NCBI GenBank assembly: GCA_046757725.1
Contig: JBHHYU010000004.1
Location: 1 to 64,000 of the forward strand
Direction of reading: 5' to 3'
DNA length: 64,000 nucleotides
DNA from: JBHHYU01 sp046757725
Lineage (GTDB): Bacteria > Desulfobacterota > Binatia > UBA9968
Shown: positions 16,977 to 26,282 of the stretch, piece by piece
How positions within the stretch are numbered: position 1 is the stretch's first letter
How the letters are laid out: the number at the start of each line of letters is the position of its first letter
Program-made: the position numbers and the translations under genes
The notes under the pieces: model-generated
What the model was told of the DNA's origin: nothing
What the model saw: the letters and a program-made list of their open reading frames with translations, nothing else
Databases searched by the model: none

Positions 16977-17669
16977 TTGGCTAAACGAGCTCAGCTAGTC
17001 TGCCAGCATCTTGAGAACATTTCTTCGGAAGCATTGGACAAGTACCAGGATGTCGTTCGCAGTTACGTTCGCGGTCGAACAGGAATCTATGCACTGTACC
17101 GGCGAAACAAGCTTTACTACGTGGGGTTAGCGAGTAATTTAAGGACTCGGCTCAAGCAGCATTTACGCGATCGGCATAAGGGAATTTGGGACCGATTCAG
17201 CGTCTACCTTACGATCGGCGACAGCCACCTCAAAGAACTGGAATCCCTTATCTTGAGAACGGTCAAGCCGGGAGGTAATACACAGACCGGCAAATTTATT
17301 AAGTCTGAAAATCTGCGAGGCCGACTGGCCCGCGATCTTAGAAGAAAACAGCGAGAGGAAATCAACTGGCTCATTGGCCGTACGACCACCCCCACAGTTA
17401 AACGCTCCAGCAAGAAAAAGCGCGTAAAAGGCGAGCCGATCCTCGCAGGTTACTTTAACCAGTCAACCAGACTAAGGGCCGTGTATAGAGGTAAACCAGT
17501 CGGGGCACGCGTCCGAAAAAACGGGCTAATCCGGTACAAGAACAAAGATTTCAAATCTCCCTCTCTGGCTGGACACGCGGTTGTTAAGCGTTCCTGCAAT
17601 GGCTGGACATTTTGGAGGTATGAACGGGCTCCCGGCGATTGGGTTCCCTTGGATGAACTAAGACGCTGA
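16977..17669 (+). CDS. GIY-YIG nuclease-domain protein with C-terminal RAMA-like domain
   Basis: The 230-residue protein has a GIY-YIG domain at residues ~34-100 (TGIYALYRRNKLYYVGLASN, then RTRLKQHLRD and a later Glu) and a basic linker. The C-terminal domain (GARVRKNGLIRYKNKDFKSP ... NGWTFWRY) resembles the RAMA/DUF4357-type modules attached to restriction enzymes and methylases. A DNA nuclease acting in restriction or repair is inferred. It starts with TTG at 16977 after a strong AAGGAGG at 16961-16967. It lies between the broken activator and a toxin pair, at the right side of the defence region. Confidence 0.75.
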   Translation: MAKRAQLVCQHLENISSEALDKYQDVVRSYVRGRTGIYALYRRNKLYYVGLASNLRTRLKQHLRDRHKGIWDRFSVYLTIGDSHLKELESLILRTVKPGGNTQTGKFIKSENLRGRLARDLRRKQREEINWLIGRTTTPTVKRSSKKKRVKGEPILAGYFNQSTRLRAVYRGKPVGARVRKNGLIRYKNKDFKSPSLAGHAVVKRSCNGWTFWRYERAPGDWVPLDELRR

Positions 17670-17955
17670 GTTAAGAGCACAGCGGTCTAAGATCATGACA
17701 ATGTGGTCGAATCTCGACTTTTGCTTTTGCCGAAACCACGCCTGATACCTAACAAACGTTTCCTTTAAAAAACAAAAGGCACCGGAGGCCTGGTTAACCC
17801 GCCTTCTAAGCCCAGGGAAACTAACGTCCGCGAGCGCGAAGAGTCCTACGGATCACGCCGGTAAAGATAAATATATTGGAACGAGAGTTTTCTGTATCGA
17901 GGCTGGCTAGGATCGGAATTCTCCAGATTCCGTGAGGGGACAAAGGCGGGCCGTG

Positions 17956-18138
17956 CTATTTTATCCCGCCACGCATGCGCTTTTGCTTGGTCAGATCAAC
18001 AATTTGGCCGCCCTGCAGCACATAAACCGGTGTACTGGTCTGTAAACCAAGCCTCCTTGCCCGCCGGGCCGCTCGACGCAGGGCCTTCGCTGAGGCTCGA
18101 ATATCAGGATCTTTTGAACCTATTGCTTGTTGCTTCAC
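17956..18138 (-). CDS. Small basic protein paired with zeta-like toxin (possible antitoxin)
   Basis: The 60-residue protein is rich in Arg and Ala (KALRRAARRARRLGLQ) and ends with a short QGGQIVDLTKQKR segment. Its start codon overlaps the stop of the zeta-like kinase by 4 bases, so the two are translationally coupled. No family signature is recognised; the antitoxin role is inferred only from its position and size. Confidence 0.55.
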   Translation of the reverse strand: MKQQAIGSKDPDIRASAKALRRAARRARRLGLQTSTPVYVLQGGQIVDLTKQKRMRGGIK

Positions 18139-18659
18139 GGATTATCTCCAGACGCTATTAGACGAGGGATGCTTCCTGAATTATCGTACAGTATCCAATG
18201 ATCCACTAGTGCCTGATAGACATTATGAAAATTCCGTAGCCCGCTGTCAAACCGACGCCGTACTACGGACTCTGGCACATTGTGGCCCCCTTGTGCCACC
18301 CTCGCAGCCACACGGGCTAGAGCTAGGTCAGGTGTGGGCAGGTTGAGAAATATCAGTTTGACGTGATACCTCGCCGCACGCCAGCGAGGGATCATTCGTG
18401 AGTAACGGCGCCCGCTTAATGTGGTTTCAAAGGCAAAACTCTTTCCCTCACGAGTACGCCGCTTGATTTCCGCCAGCATTAGCCGACCCGCTCTTATAGC
18501 AGCTTGGTCCGGGTCAAAGGGAGAAAGCCCTGCGGCAATCAGGTCCACGTTGATAAAGTCAGGGCAGTCCGCCTCGCGCGGCAAGAACTCGAGGGCGAAA
18601 GTAGTCTTTCCCGCTCCGTTCGGCCCCGCAATTATAACGATCTTCTTCTCATTGGCCAT
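18135..18659 (-). CDS. Zeta-toxin family P-loop kinase
   Basis: The 174-residue protein has Walker A AGPNGAGKTTFA near residues 11-22, then NVDLIAAGLSPFDPDQAA and FAFETTLSGRRY, the hallmark order of zeta toxin kinases. Classical zeta toxins phosphorylate UDP-N-acetylglucosamine and block cell-wall synthesis; many chromosomal relatives are uncharacterised. The C-terminal part contains VARRVAxGGHxVPE-type elements (VAARVAQGGHNVPESVVRRR). A small gene follows with a 4-base overlap; canonical epsilon antitoxins precede the toxin, so this pair differs in order. Confidence 0.85.
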   Translation of the reverse strand: MANEKKIVIIAGPNGAGKTTFALEFLPREADCPDFINVDLIAAGLSPFDPDQAAIRAGRLMLAEIKRRTREGKSFAFETTLSGRRYSRMIPRWRAARYHVKLIFLNLPTPDLALARVAARVAQGGHNVPESVVRRRFDSGLRNFHNVYQALVDHWILYDNSGSIPRLIASGDNP

Positions 18660-18772
18660 TTGTCAGTGAAAATTGCAAGGAAAACGAGGACATTCTCCTT
18701 TTTTTTGACCATCAACAACTCCCCTTTTGTATTGGTGAGTTCAGCGTCTGCTCGTAGGCGGAGAGGAGCCGG

Positions 18773-19279
18773 TTATACAACCAGCCGGGTTCCGCACCGA
18801 GAACAGGTCCGAAGCTTTCCGTCGGCTTTAAGGACGTCATAGGCTTGCTTGACCGCGTCGGAGGGATCATTAAAGCTCAGGGACGTTTCGTAGATCTGCC
18901 CATTGCACTTCTCACAGTACCAGACAAACCGGTCCTGCTCTTCGGGGCGTCGCTTTCTTTCAACAACGAAGCTCCAGGAGCCTTCTCCTCTCCTTGGGGA
19001 GTGAGGGACGTTGGCCGGTAGGAGGAAGAGTTCTCCCGCTTTGATCACAGCAAGATCCCGTTTTCCTTCTTTGGTGATGTAATGAAGGTTCAGTTCCCCC
19101 TCAAGCTGGTAGAAGATCTCATCACCGGGATCGATGTGGAAGTCGCTACGGCTATTCGGCCCGCGAGTGACAAATGCGATAAAGTCTGAGTCTTCCCATA
19201 TTCTTCTCCGTTGCCCCCAGTCCTGCCGGTTTTCTTCGATCCACTCTTTCAGATTGAAGTTTTTTAAGTGCGGAAACAT
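18773..19279 (-). CDS. nbaC: 3-hydroxyanthranilate 3,4-dioxygenase-like cupin
   Basis: The 168-residue protein resembles bacterial 3-hydroxyanthranilate dioxygenases. The N-terminal cupin has the iron ligands in FHIDPGDEIFYQLEG and in the later VPHSPRR segment; the C-terminal part has two CxxC pairs (CEKC, CSRC) forming a rubredoxin-like second metal site. That enzyme opens the aromatic ring of 3-hydroxyanthranilate to a quinolinate precursor. No other kynurenine-pathway gene is nearby, so the substrate may differ. A GGAGG site precedes the ATG. Confidence 0.75.
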   Translation of the reverse strand: MFPHLKNFNLKEWIEENRQDWGQRRRIWEDSDFIAFVTRGPNSRSDFHIDPGDEIFYQLEGELNLHYITKEGKRDLAVIKAGELFLLPANVPHSPRRGEGSWSFVVERKRRPEEQDRFVWYCEKCNGQIYETSLSFNDPSDAVKQAYDVLKADGKLRTCSRCGTRLVV

Positions 19280-19370
19280 GATCCCTCCTATCTCTGCCAG
19301 GATGAAGTAGAAATGAGAAGACAGTAGTGAGGCTGATGACGGCAGTCGATGAAACGGATAGGGTTCTCCA

Positions 19371-22169
19371 TTATTTCTGTAAGCTATCTTGCGACATTTC
19401 TTGTTTTGCCGCTATGGTCCTATCTGCTTTTTCCACACGGGCGGCACAGAACTTGAACTCGGGAATCTTGCCGACGGGGTCGAGTGCCGGGTTGGTCAGT
19501 ACGTTAGCCGCCGCCTCCGCGTAACAGAAGGGGATGAAGACGCAGCCCTCGGGGATGGCAGCATCCATACGGGATTTGAGCTCGATAACTCCGCGGCGGG
19601 TAGTTACCCGAACGGGTTCGCCGGGCGAAACTCCTAATCGCCTCAATTCCTTGGAACACAGGCTGGCGACGGCCTCGGGCTCAATCTTGTCCAGCACCCT
19701 CGCCCGTCGCGTAATCGCCCCGGTATGCCAGTGCTCAAGCTGGCGGCCGGTTGTGAGGATCATCGGATACTTCTCGTCCGGCTGCTCGTCCGGCGGGATT
19801 ATGCCGGCGGGCACCAACTTACCGCGTCCATTTGCGGTTGGGAAGCCGTTACCGAAGACGATGTCCTGGCCGGGCCGGGTCGGCCCGCTACACGGGTAGG
19901 TGATCGAGCTCTCGCGCTCCAGCCGATCCCAGGTGATATGGCTAAGCGACGGCATGACCTGGGCCATCTCCGCAAACACATCACTCGGGCTCTCATAACT
20001 CCAGTTTAGACCCATTCGGCGTGCGAGTTCTTGGATGATCCACCAGTCCTGGCGCGCCTCACCCGGGATCTTAAGTGCGACTCGGCCCATCTGTACCTGG
20101 CGGTTGGAGTTGGTGACGGTGCCGGCTTTCTCCGGCCACGCAGAGGCCGGTAGCACCACATCGGCATGAAACGCGGTCTCGGTTAAAAAGATGTCCTGCA
20201 CCACCAGATGCTCCAGTTTGGCAAGCGCCTCACGGGCGTGCCGCACGTCCGGGTCCGACATCGCCGGGTTCTCCCCCATAATGTACATGCCCTTGATCTG
20301 ATCGGCGTGTACGGCGTCCATGATCTCGACCACGGTAAGACCCTTCTTGGGATCGAGTGTGGTGCCCCACACATCTTCGAAGTGTTTTTTGATATTCGCC
20401 GCCTCGACCGACTGGTAGTCGGGATAGACCATGGGGATCAGCCCTGCGTCGGAGGCCCCCTGAACATTGTTCTGGCCGCGAAGGGGGTGCAGGCCAGTGC
20501 CGGGCCGGCCTACCTGCCCGGTGATCAGAGAGAGTGCAATCAAGCAGCGGGCGTTGTCGGTGCCGTAAACGTGTTGTGAGACGCCCATGCCCCAGAAGAT
20601 GATGCCGGCCTCCGCGAGGGCATAGGTGCGGGCCACGGTGCGGATCTTCTCCGCGTCGATACCGCAGATTTCAGCCATGGCCTCGGGTGTGAAGTCTTCA
20701 ATGTGCCGCTTGAAGTTTTCGAAGCCCTCCGTATTCGCCTCCACGTACCGTCGGTTGTAGAGTTCTTCCGTTACGATCACGTTGAGCATGGCGTTGAGCA
20801 GCGCCACATCAGTGCCCGCCCTGAACTGCAGCATGTGAGTGGAGTGCCGTTTCAAGGCCTGCCCGCGTGGATCCATCACGATGAGCGTCTTTCCATTCTT
20901 GGCAGCCTGCTTGAAGAAGGTGGCCGCGACCGGGTGGTTTTCGGTGGAGTTGGAACCGATGACGACGATCACATCCGACTGCTCACAGGCGGTGAACGGC
21001 GCGGTTACGGCACCCGAGCCGATCCCCTCCATCAGCGCTGCCACGGAGGACGCATGACACAGTCTCGTGCAGTGATCCACGTTGTTGGTGCCGAAACCGG
21101 CGCGCACGAGCTTCTGCACCAGGTACGCATCCTCGTTTGAGCCCTTCGCTGATCCAAAGCCGGCCAATGCCTGGCCGCCGTCACGGTCTCGGATCTTCTT
21201 GAGTCCGGCAGCAGCGGCATCGAGGGCCTCTTCCCAGCTCGCCTCGCGGAAATGGCTGTAAGGATTGGTGGGGTCCACTTCCCCGTCGGCGACCTTGGGT
21301 ACGTCCTCGCGACGAATGAGCGGGCTGGTCAGACGGTCCGGGTGATGGACATAGTCGAAGCCAAATCGACCCTTGACGCACAGCCGGTTTCGGTTGGCAG
21401 GACCGTTTCGACCCTGCACCGCAACGATGGCATTGTCCTTGAGCTGGTAGGTGATCTGGCAACCCACGCCGCAATAGGGGCAAACGCTTGCTACCTCGGT
21501 GAGCGGATCGGTCTTGCCGATACCCTTATCGTCAACCAACGAGGCCTCCATGAGTGCACCGGTGGGGCAGGCCTGTACGCATTCGCCGCAGGCCACGCAG
21601 GTGCTTTCGCCCATGGGATCGTCGAAGTCGAAGACAATCTTGGAACGGTGGCCACGATAGGCCATGCCGATTACATCGTTCACCTGTACCTCACGACAGG
21701 CGCGCACGCACAAGTTACAGTGGATACACGCGTCCAGCTGGACGCGCATGGCCGTATGACTCGAATCAGCTACCCGTGGCTCGCGGCCAGGAAAACGGCT
21801 GTTGGTGACGCCCATGCTGCCGGCCCACTGCCACAGGCGCGAGTTCTGGTCGTGGGCCAATTCCCGCTTCGGCTGATCGGCCATCAAAAGCTCCATCACC
21901 AAGCGGCGCGTGGTCTTTGCGCGTTCGTTGTCCGTGATCACGTTCATGCCGGCAGTAGGCCTGCGAATGCATGCTGCGGCGAGCACCCGCTCGCCCTCGA
22001 CCTCCACCATGCAGGCGCGGCAATTGCCGTCAGGGCGGTATCCGGGCTCAGGCGCATAGCACAGATGCGGAATGACCGTCCCGTGACGTCGGGCCACCTC
22101 CCAGATGGTTTCGCCAAACTGGGCCTCCACTTCTCGGCCGTCCAGCGTGAAGTGGATTGGGTCGCTCAT
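19371..22169 (-). CDS. fdhA: NAD-dependent formate dehydrogenase, molybdopterin (alpha) subunit
   Basis: The ~932-residue protein has, in order, an N-terminal [2Fe-2S] domain, the His-Cys cluster region, two ferredoxin-type [4Fe-4S] motifs (CIHCNLCVRAC, CVACGECVQACP), and a molybdopterin domain with its own [4Fe-4S] motif (CPYCGVGC). The active site reads RLCHASS near residue 370, with Cys where some formate dehydrogenases have selenocysteine. It oxidises formate to CO2 in the cytoplasm; electrons pass to the flavin subunit encoded just upstream. The start ATG 22169 overlaps the stop of that gene (ATGA). The frame is open further upstream to 22238 but that lies inside fdhB. Confidence 0.92.
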   Translation of the reverse strand: MSDPIHFTLDGREVEAQFGETIWEVARRHGTVIPHLCYAPEPGYRPDGNCRACMVEVEGERVLAAACIRRPTAGMNVITDNERAKTTRRLVMELLMADQPKRELAHDQNSRLWQWAGSMGVTNSRFPGREPRVADSSHTAMRVQLDACIHCNLCVRACREVQVNDVIGMAYRGHRSKIVFDFDDPMGESTCVACGECVQACPTGALMEASLVDDKGIGKTDPLTEVASVCPYCGVGCQITYQLKDNAIVAVQGRNGPANRNRLCVKGRFGFDYVHHPDRLTSPLIRREDVPKVADGEVDPTNPYSHFREASWEEALDAAAAGLKKIRDRDGGQALAGFGSAKGSNEDAYLVQKLVRAGFGTNNVDHCTRLCHASSVAALMEGIGSGAVTAPFTACEQSDVIVVIGSNSTENHPVAATFFKQAAKNGKTLIVMDPRGQALKRHSTHMLQFRAGTDVALLNAMLNVIVTEELYNRRYVEANTEGFENFKRHIEDFTPEAMAEICGIDAEKIRTVARTYALAEAGIIFWGMGVSQHVYGTDNARCLIALSLITGQVGRPGTGLHPLRGQNNVQGASDAGLIPMVYPDYQSVEAANIKKHFEDVWGTTLDPKKGLTVVEIMDAVHADQIKGMYIMGENPAMSDPDVRHAREALAKLEHLVVQDIFLTETAFHADVVLPASAWPEKAGTVTNSNRQVQMGRVALKIPGEARQDWWIIQELARRMGLNWSYESPSDVFAEMAQVMPSLSHITWDRLERESSITYPCSGPTRPGQDIVFGNGFPTANGRGKLVPAGIIPPDEQPDEKYPMILTTGRQLEHWHTGAITRRARVLDKIEPEAVASLCSKELRRLGVSPGEPVRVTTRRGVIELKSRMDAAIPEGCVFIPFCYAEAAANVLTNPALDPVGKIPEFKFCAARVEKADRTIAAKQEMSQDSLQK

Positions 22170-23860
22170 GACAGCTCCTTGCGGAAGTGCTTGAACAGGC
22201 AACGTAGCGAATTGGAAGCGCTCTGTCCCAGACCGCAAATAGAGCCATCCGCCATGGCGCAGCTCAATTCCTGTAGCAACAGCTCATCCCAGGAAGATCG
22301 CTCCATGAGTTTTACTGCTTTTTCGGTGCCGACACGGCAAGGTGTACATTGGCCACAGCTCTCGTCCTCAAAGAAGCGCATCAGGTTGAGGGCCGCATCC
22401 TTCACATTATCCTTGTCGCTCAAAATCACCACTGCATGGGAGCCGACAAAACAACCGTGCTTCTCCAGCGATCCGAACTCGAGCGGCAGGTGAGCCATGC
22501 TGGCGGGTAAGATCCCCCCCGAAGCGCCGCCTGGAAGATAGCCCTTGAAGCTATGACCATCCTGCATGCCGCCACAATACTCATCTATCAACTCGTGCAC
22601 CGTGATTCCGGCTGGCGCGAGCTTGACGCCAGGTTTTTTCACTCTACCGGAGACCGAGTAATTGCGAAGACCCTGACCGCCATTGCGACCATGGCCTGCG
22701 AACCATTCCGGTCCCTTTCGGATGATGTCTGGAACCCAGTACAGGGTCTCCACGTTCTGCACGAGCGTGGGCCGACCGAATAATCCAACCTCAGCGACGT
22801 AAGGCGGCCGGTGACGGGGCAAACCGCGCTTACCCTCGATGCTCTCTAGCATTGCCGATTCTTCACCGCAGATATAGCCCCCCGCCCCGCGGCGCAGAAA
22901 GATTTTTGTCCGGGGGGCAAGACCCGCGGCTTCCACTTTGGGGATCTCCCGCAGCAGGATTTCGCGTACGGACGGGTACTCATCGCGCAGATAGATGTAA
23001 ACTGACTTGGCTTGGACGGCCCATGCAGCGATTAACGTGCCCTCAAGAAACCGATGGGGGTTGCTCTCCATCAGGGCACGGTCCTTGAAGGTGCCGGGCT
23101 CCCCCTCGTCCGCATTGACGGCCATCAGTCGAGGGCCGGCATAGCTGCGTACGATGCGCCATTTTCTGCCGGTAAGGAAACCGGCGCCACCGAGACCCCG
23201 CAGCCCCGAGTCCTCGATGATGCTAACAACGTTATCAGCGTTTCTTTTGCCGTCGAGGCACTCCCGGAGGTGTTGATAACCGCCGGCTAATGCATAGGCA
23301 TCGTAACCAAGGGTTTCAGGGATCTCGGGTTCAAAGTCACCGATTTCGACTGTCCTCGCTACTTTGTCTAGGCTCGCCTGCTCCACAAAGCGATGGCCGA
23401 CAAGGGCGACGGGGGCACGATCACAGCCGCCCATACAAGGTGCGCGAACGACTCGTACGTCACGACCCATTCTCTTGGACAGGTTGGCGAGAAGATTTTG
23501 TGCCCCCATCATCGCGCAAGTGAGACTGTCGCACACTCGCACCGTGATTTTGGGCGGTGGAGCCTCGCCTTCCTTGACGATATCAAAATGGGCATAGAAC
23601 GTTGCGACCTCGAAGACCTCAGACAGCGCCATGCGCATCTCCGCTGCCAGAGCCGCCAGATGCGGTCCCGAAAGGCAGTGGTAACGGTCCTGTATAAGAT
23701 GCAGGTGTTCGACCAAGAGGTCGCGTCGTCGAGGCCGTTCGCCCAACAAGAAACGTATTTCTTCCAGCACTTCGGGGTCTACCTGCCGGCCTTTCGGATG
23801 GGCTAAGGAGCGGTACCGACCCGACCCAGGGTGCCTGTGTTTCCAGACCTGTTTAGTCAC
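22166..23860 (-). CDS. fdhB: NAD-dependent formate dehydrogenase, fused NuoE-NuoF-like diaphorase subunit
   Basis: Residues ~20-170 form a thioredoxin-like [2Fe-2S] domain (CDSLTCAMMG ... CMGGCDRAP), equivalent to NuoE or FdsG. Residues ~210-560 are the NuoF/FdsB part: GLRGLGGAGFLTGRKW for FMN/NADH binding, then GAGGYICGEESAML, and a C-terminal [4Fe-4S] motif (CGQCTPCRVG). It transfers electrons from the alpha subunit to NAD+. In Cupriavidus-type FDH these are separate genes (fdsG, fdsB); here they are fused. It is the first gene of the two-gene formate operon. No fdsC/fdhD maturation gene is seen nearby. Confidence 0.92.
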   Translation of the reverse strand: MTKQVWKHRHPGSGRYRSLAHPKGRQVDPEVLEEIRFLLGERPRRRDLLVEHLHLIQDRYHCLSGPHLAALAAEMRMALSEVFEVATFYAHFDIVKEGEAPPPKITVRVCDSLTCAMMGAQNLLANLSKRMGRDVRVVRAPCMGGCDRAPVALVGHRFVEQASLDKVARTVEIGDFEPEIPETLGYDAYALAGGYQHLRECLDGKRNADNVVSIIEDSGLRGLGGAGFLTGRKWRIVRSYAGPRLMAVNADEGEPGTFKDRALMESNPHRFLEGTLIAAWAVQAKSVYIYLRDEYPSVREILLREIPKVEAAGLAPRTKIFLRRGAGGYICGEESAMLESIEGKRGLPRHRPPYVAEVGLFGRPTLVQNVETLYWVPDIIRKGPEWFAGHGRNGGQGLRNYSVSGRVKKPGVKLAPAGITVHELIDEYCGGMQDGHSFKGYLPGGASGGILPASMAHLPLEFGSLEKHGCFVGSHAVVILSDKDNVKDAALNLMRFFEDESCGQCTPCRVGTEKAVKLMERSSWDELLLQELSCAMADGSICGLGQSASNSLRCLFKHFRKELS

Positions 23861-24027
23861 GTTATGTGTCTCATCAGATCCCTAATGTTAATGCAAGACT
23901 AGTCCCGCCAACCCCGTAAAACCTTCCAATTCAGGAGAGTCGAAACCAAAAAAAAGATCGGATCTTCGGAGGCCTCAACGCGCCTGAATGACGGGGTCCA
24001 AACTGGAACTGCGGAAGTTGCTGTAAT

Positions 24028-25107
24028 CTAGGTCACCCTTCCACCCGGAATATTGACAAAGGCTCCCATCTCGTGAGATGGGGTCACGGCTTCCGCCTTG
24101 CAAACATCGGATGGGCTGAGCTGGTCGACACGGGTCACCCCGAGTAGGCCCATGGTCGTGGTGATCTCCTCTTGGAGAAGCTGAAGAACTCTGAGGAGCC
24201 CTGCCTGTCCAGCCGCTGTTAATCCCCATCCCTGGAGCTTGCCGATGGCAACGGCTCTGGCTCCAAGCGCGATCGCCTTCAAGACATCAGTACCGCGCAG
24301 GATGCCGCCATCCATCACGATCTCTGCCTTACCACCCACGGCGGCAACGATCTCCGGAAGCATATCGATCGTGGCCCGGTTGTGGTCTAGTTGACGCCCC
24401 CCGTGATTGGAAACATAGATAACGTCTACTCCATGCTCGACGGCAGTTGCGGCATCCTTGGCAGTCGCTACCCCTTTTAGAATAAAAGGGAGCCCACCTA
24501 TCGTCTTGATGGCGTCCATGGTATCCCAGGTAAGCGCCGCTCTATGTCGATAACGTTCAGGACGGTCACGGCGGCTTGGGGGGAGCCAGCGGTCCATCAT
24601 CTGGCGCTCCCGCCTGCCATAGTCGGCTGTATCCACTGTCAGGCAGAGCGCCACATAACCGGCTTTTTTTACACGCCCGAGCAACTCCTCTACCCACTTT
24701 AGATCTCCTTGCACGTAAAGCTGGAAGATTTTCGGGGCTTGACTACTTGCTGCCACCTCCTCCAGGCTGGGCTGAGCGACGGTACTCAAAAAGTTTATAG
24801 TGCCAAATTCCGCTGCGGCCCTGGCCACCGCCACACCACCCTCGGGGACCAGCATCTGGAGCGAGCCAATGGGAGCCAGCATCACCGGGATTCTGAGTTT
24901 ATGTCCGAGAAACGTCGTGGACGTGTCGACTTTTGATACGTCCACGAGGACCCGCGGACGAAAGGCCAGACTATCCAGGCTGTGGCGGTTCCGGCGCATG
25001 CTGGTTTCCGACTCGGCACCGCCGGTTATGTAGTCCCAGACATTTTGGTTTACGTTCTTCCGCGCTTCAATAATAATCTCTTGGCTGGTGACAAAATCGG
25101 CGCTCAT
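24028..25107 (-). CDS. FMN-dependent alpha-hydroxyacid oxidase/dehydrogenase (LldD/glycolate oxidase family)
   Basis: The 359-residue protein is a full-length FMN-dependent 2-hydroxyacid oxidoreductase TIM barrel. Visible elements are YITGGAESE near residue 26, FRPRVLVDVS, PVMLAPIG, QLYVQGD, the catalytic SNHGGRQLD (His, Arg) near 235 and DGGILRGTDVLKAIALGA near 270. It would oxidise L-lactate, glycolate or a related 2-hydroxyacid; the exact substrate cannot be assigned. A strong AAGGAGG precedes the ATG. It is functionally reminiscent of the glcD/glcE pair at the right end of the window. Confidence 0.9.
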   Translation of the reverse strand: MSADFVTSQEIIIEARKNVNQNVWDYITGGAESETSMRRNRHSLDSLAFRPRVLVDVSKVDTSTTFLGHKLRIPVMLAPIGSLQMLVPEGGVAVARAAAEFGTINFLSTVAQPSLEEVAASSQAPKIFQLYVQGDLKWVEELLGRVKKAGYVALCLTVDTADYGRRERQMMDRWLPPSRRDRPERYRHRAALTWDTMDAIKTIGGLPFILKGVATAKDAATAVEHGVDVIYVSNHGGRQLDHNRATIDMLPEIVAAVGGKAEIVMDGGILRGTDVLKAIALGARAVAIGKLQGWGLTAAGQAGLLRVLQLLQEEITTTMGLLGVTRVDQLSPSDVCKAEAVTPSHEMGAFVNIPGGRVT

Positions 25108-25292
25108 CTTCTAACCTCCTTAACTTGGTTGTTGCCGAATAGAATGTGACTATCTCCGGCGTTTCCAGTTTCATGCCACAGGTTTTACGGTACCACAACA
25201 GATCGACTTGTCCATCGGTTGACGTTGCCGATTTTCTTCTCCTTTGATTGAATGCTATTGATCTAGTAGCCGGCCTCGGGCGAGGGTGATAG

Positions 25293-25523
25293 GTGACGAG
25301 AGTGAAAAAGAAAAGACGATGCCCACACTGTGGGTCTTGCGAAATCCTACCCATAGTTCATGGCTTATCCGGTCCCAAAGCTGTAAAGGCGTTGAAGGAG
25401 GGCCGGGCGATACTTTCCAGCCGTGAGGACTGGGAGGGCTTGGCCGAGTGGCATTGCAAAGAGTGCGATTGCGAATGGCGTGGTGGTTGGCAAGTATTCA
25501 AAAGACACACGGAAAATCGATAA
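25293..25523 (+). CDS. Small zinc-ribbon-like protein of unknown function
   Basis: The 76-residue protein has two Cys pairs, CPHCGSC near the N-terminus and CKECDC near residue 57, plus several Trp residues (EWHCKECDCEWRGGW), consistent with a zinc ribbon. It is probably a real gene: GTG 25293 follows GAGGG, and a second GTG at 25302 is an alternative. No function can be assigned. Confidence 0.5.
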   Translation: MTRVKKKRRCPHCGSCEILPIVHGLSGPKAVKALKEGRAILSSREDWEGLAEWHCKECDCEWRGGWQVFKRHTENR

Positions 25524-25645
25524 CCGCAGGCCGCCTCAAGGGAAAACCGCCAACACCGCAGATATTGGCTTTCAGCAACGGAAAAGCCGAGAAGCGTGTC
25601 GGATCTGAAAAAAAAGCCATCTGCCCTATGGTTTGAAAGGACTTC

Positions 25646-26098
25646 TTATATCCGTCTCAGGGGTGGGCCGGTTAAGGTGTGGCGCTCATTCAGCTCGATG
25701 GTGTACCCGTCGGGGTCCTGAATAATTGCAACGAAATCCGGGCTACCAGGCCGGTTGGGTTGGGGCTCCCGAATAAACGTTACTCCCTCCGCCTTCAATG
25801 CCTCGCACAGCCTGTAAAGGTTTGAGACCATGATGGCCACGTGTCCCGGCCAAGCCGGCATGGGCGCGTGTTCACTTGCTCCGCCGGTCTGGATCAGCTC
25901 AAGCCCCGGTCCGTCATCCTCGCTGCCATAGCCCAGATAACCCACCCGTATCTTCTGTTCCGGTTGATCGCGTAGGCGCATGATGTCCATGCCGAGAAGC
26001 CGCGTGTAGAAATCCATGGTACGCTCAAGATCACTTACCGGCAGCATCGTGTGCCGGATTCGGAACTTCATGTCGCCTACAAGGCTTTCTCCCGTCAT
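25646..26098 (-). CDS. gloA: Glyoxalase I-like (VOC family) protein
   Basis: The 150-residue protein has the VOC double beta-alpha-beta fold with the four expected metal ligands: His in RIRHTMLPV, Glu in GLELIQ, His in PGHVAIMV and Glu in YTIELNE. LERTMDFYTRLLGM is typical of lactoylglutathione lyase. It probably converts the methylglyoxal-glutathione hemithioacetal to S-lactoylglutathione. AGGAGAG precedes the ATG at 26098. ATG 26071 is an alternative that would begin at the conserved domain. Confidence 0.8.
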   Translation of the reverse strand: MTGESLVGDMKFRIRHTMLPVSDLERTMDFYTRLLGMDIMRLRDQPEQKIRVGYLGYGSEDDGPGLELIQTGGASEHAPMPAWPGHVAIMVSNLYRLCEALKAEGVTFIREPQPNRPGSPDFVAIIQDPDGYTIELNERHTLTGPPLRRI

Positions 26099-26282
26099 AT
26101 TCTCTCCTCATGGTAAGTCTCCTGCCAACTCTGGAAGTAAAAATTTACGACTAGAGTCCTGGGTGCCCTATTTTTAAACCTATCAAAAACCCCTCTGAGC
26201 ACTCCAGTTCCGTGCCCTGCCCCTTTACTTGGCTGACGTCCCGAACAACCACCGGTTTCCGCTCTGTTGCGCCAAGTGTTGT

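Noticed and set aside
17669..17725. tRNA-3'-end-like sequence (GTGGTCGAATCTCGAC) at the right side of the defence region, a possible integration scar
   Set aside because: No complete tRNA fold and no matching copy at the left side of the region, so no attachment site can be claimed.
19371..22169. Formate dehydrogenase as a second selenoprotein
   Set aside because: The active-site position is an ordinary Cys codon and the frame has no internal UGA.
21252..22493. 413-codon open frame on the plus strand across fdhA and fdhB
   Set aside because: Antisense shadow of two well-supported GC-rich genes; the translation has no recognisable fold or motifs.
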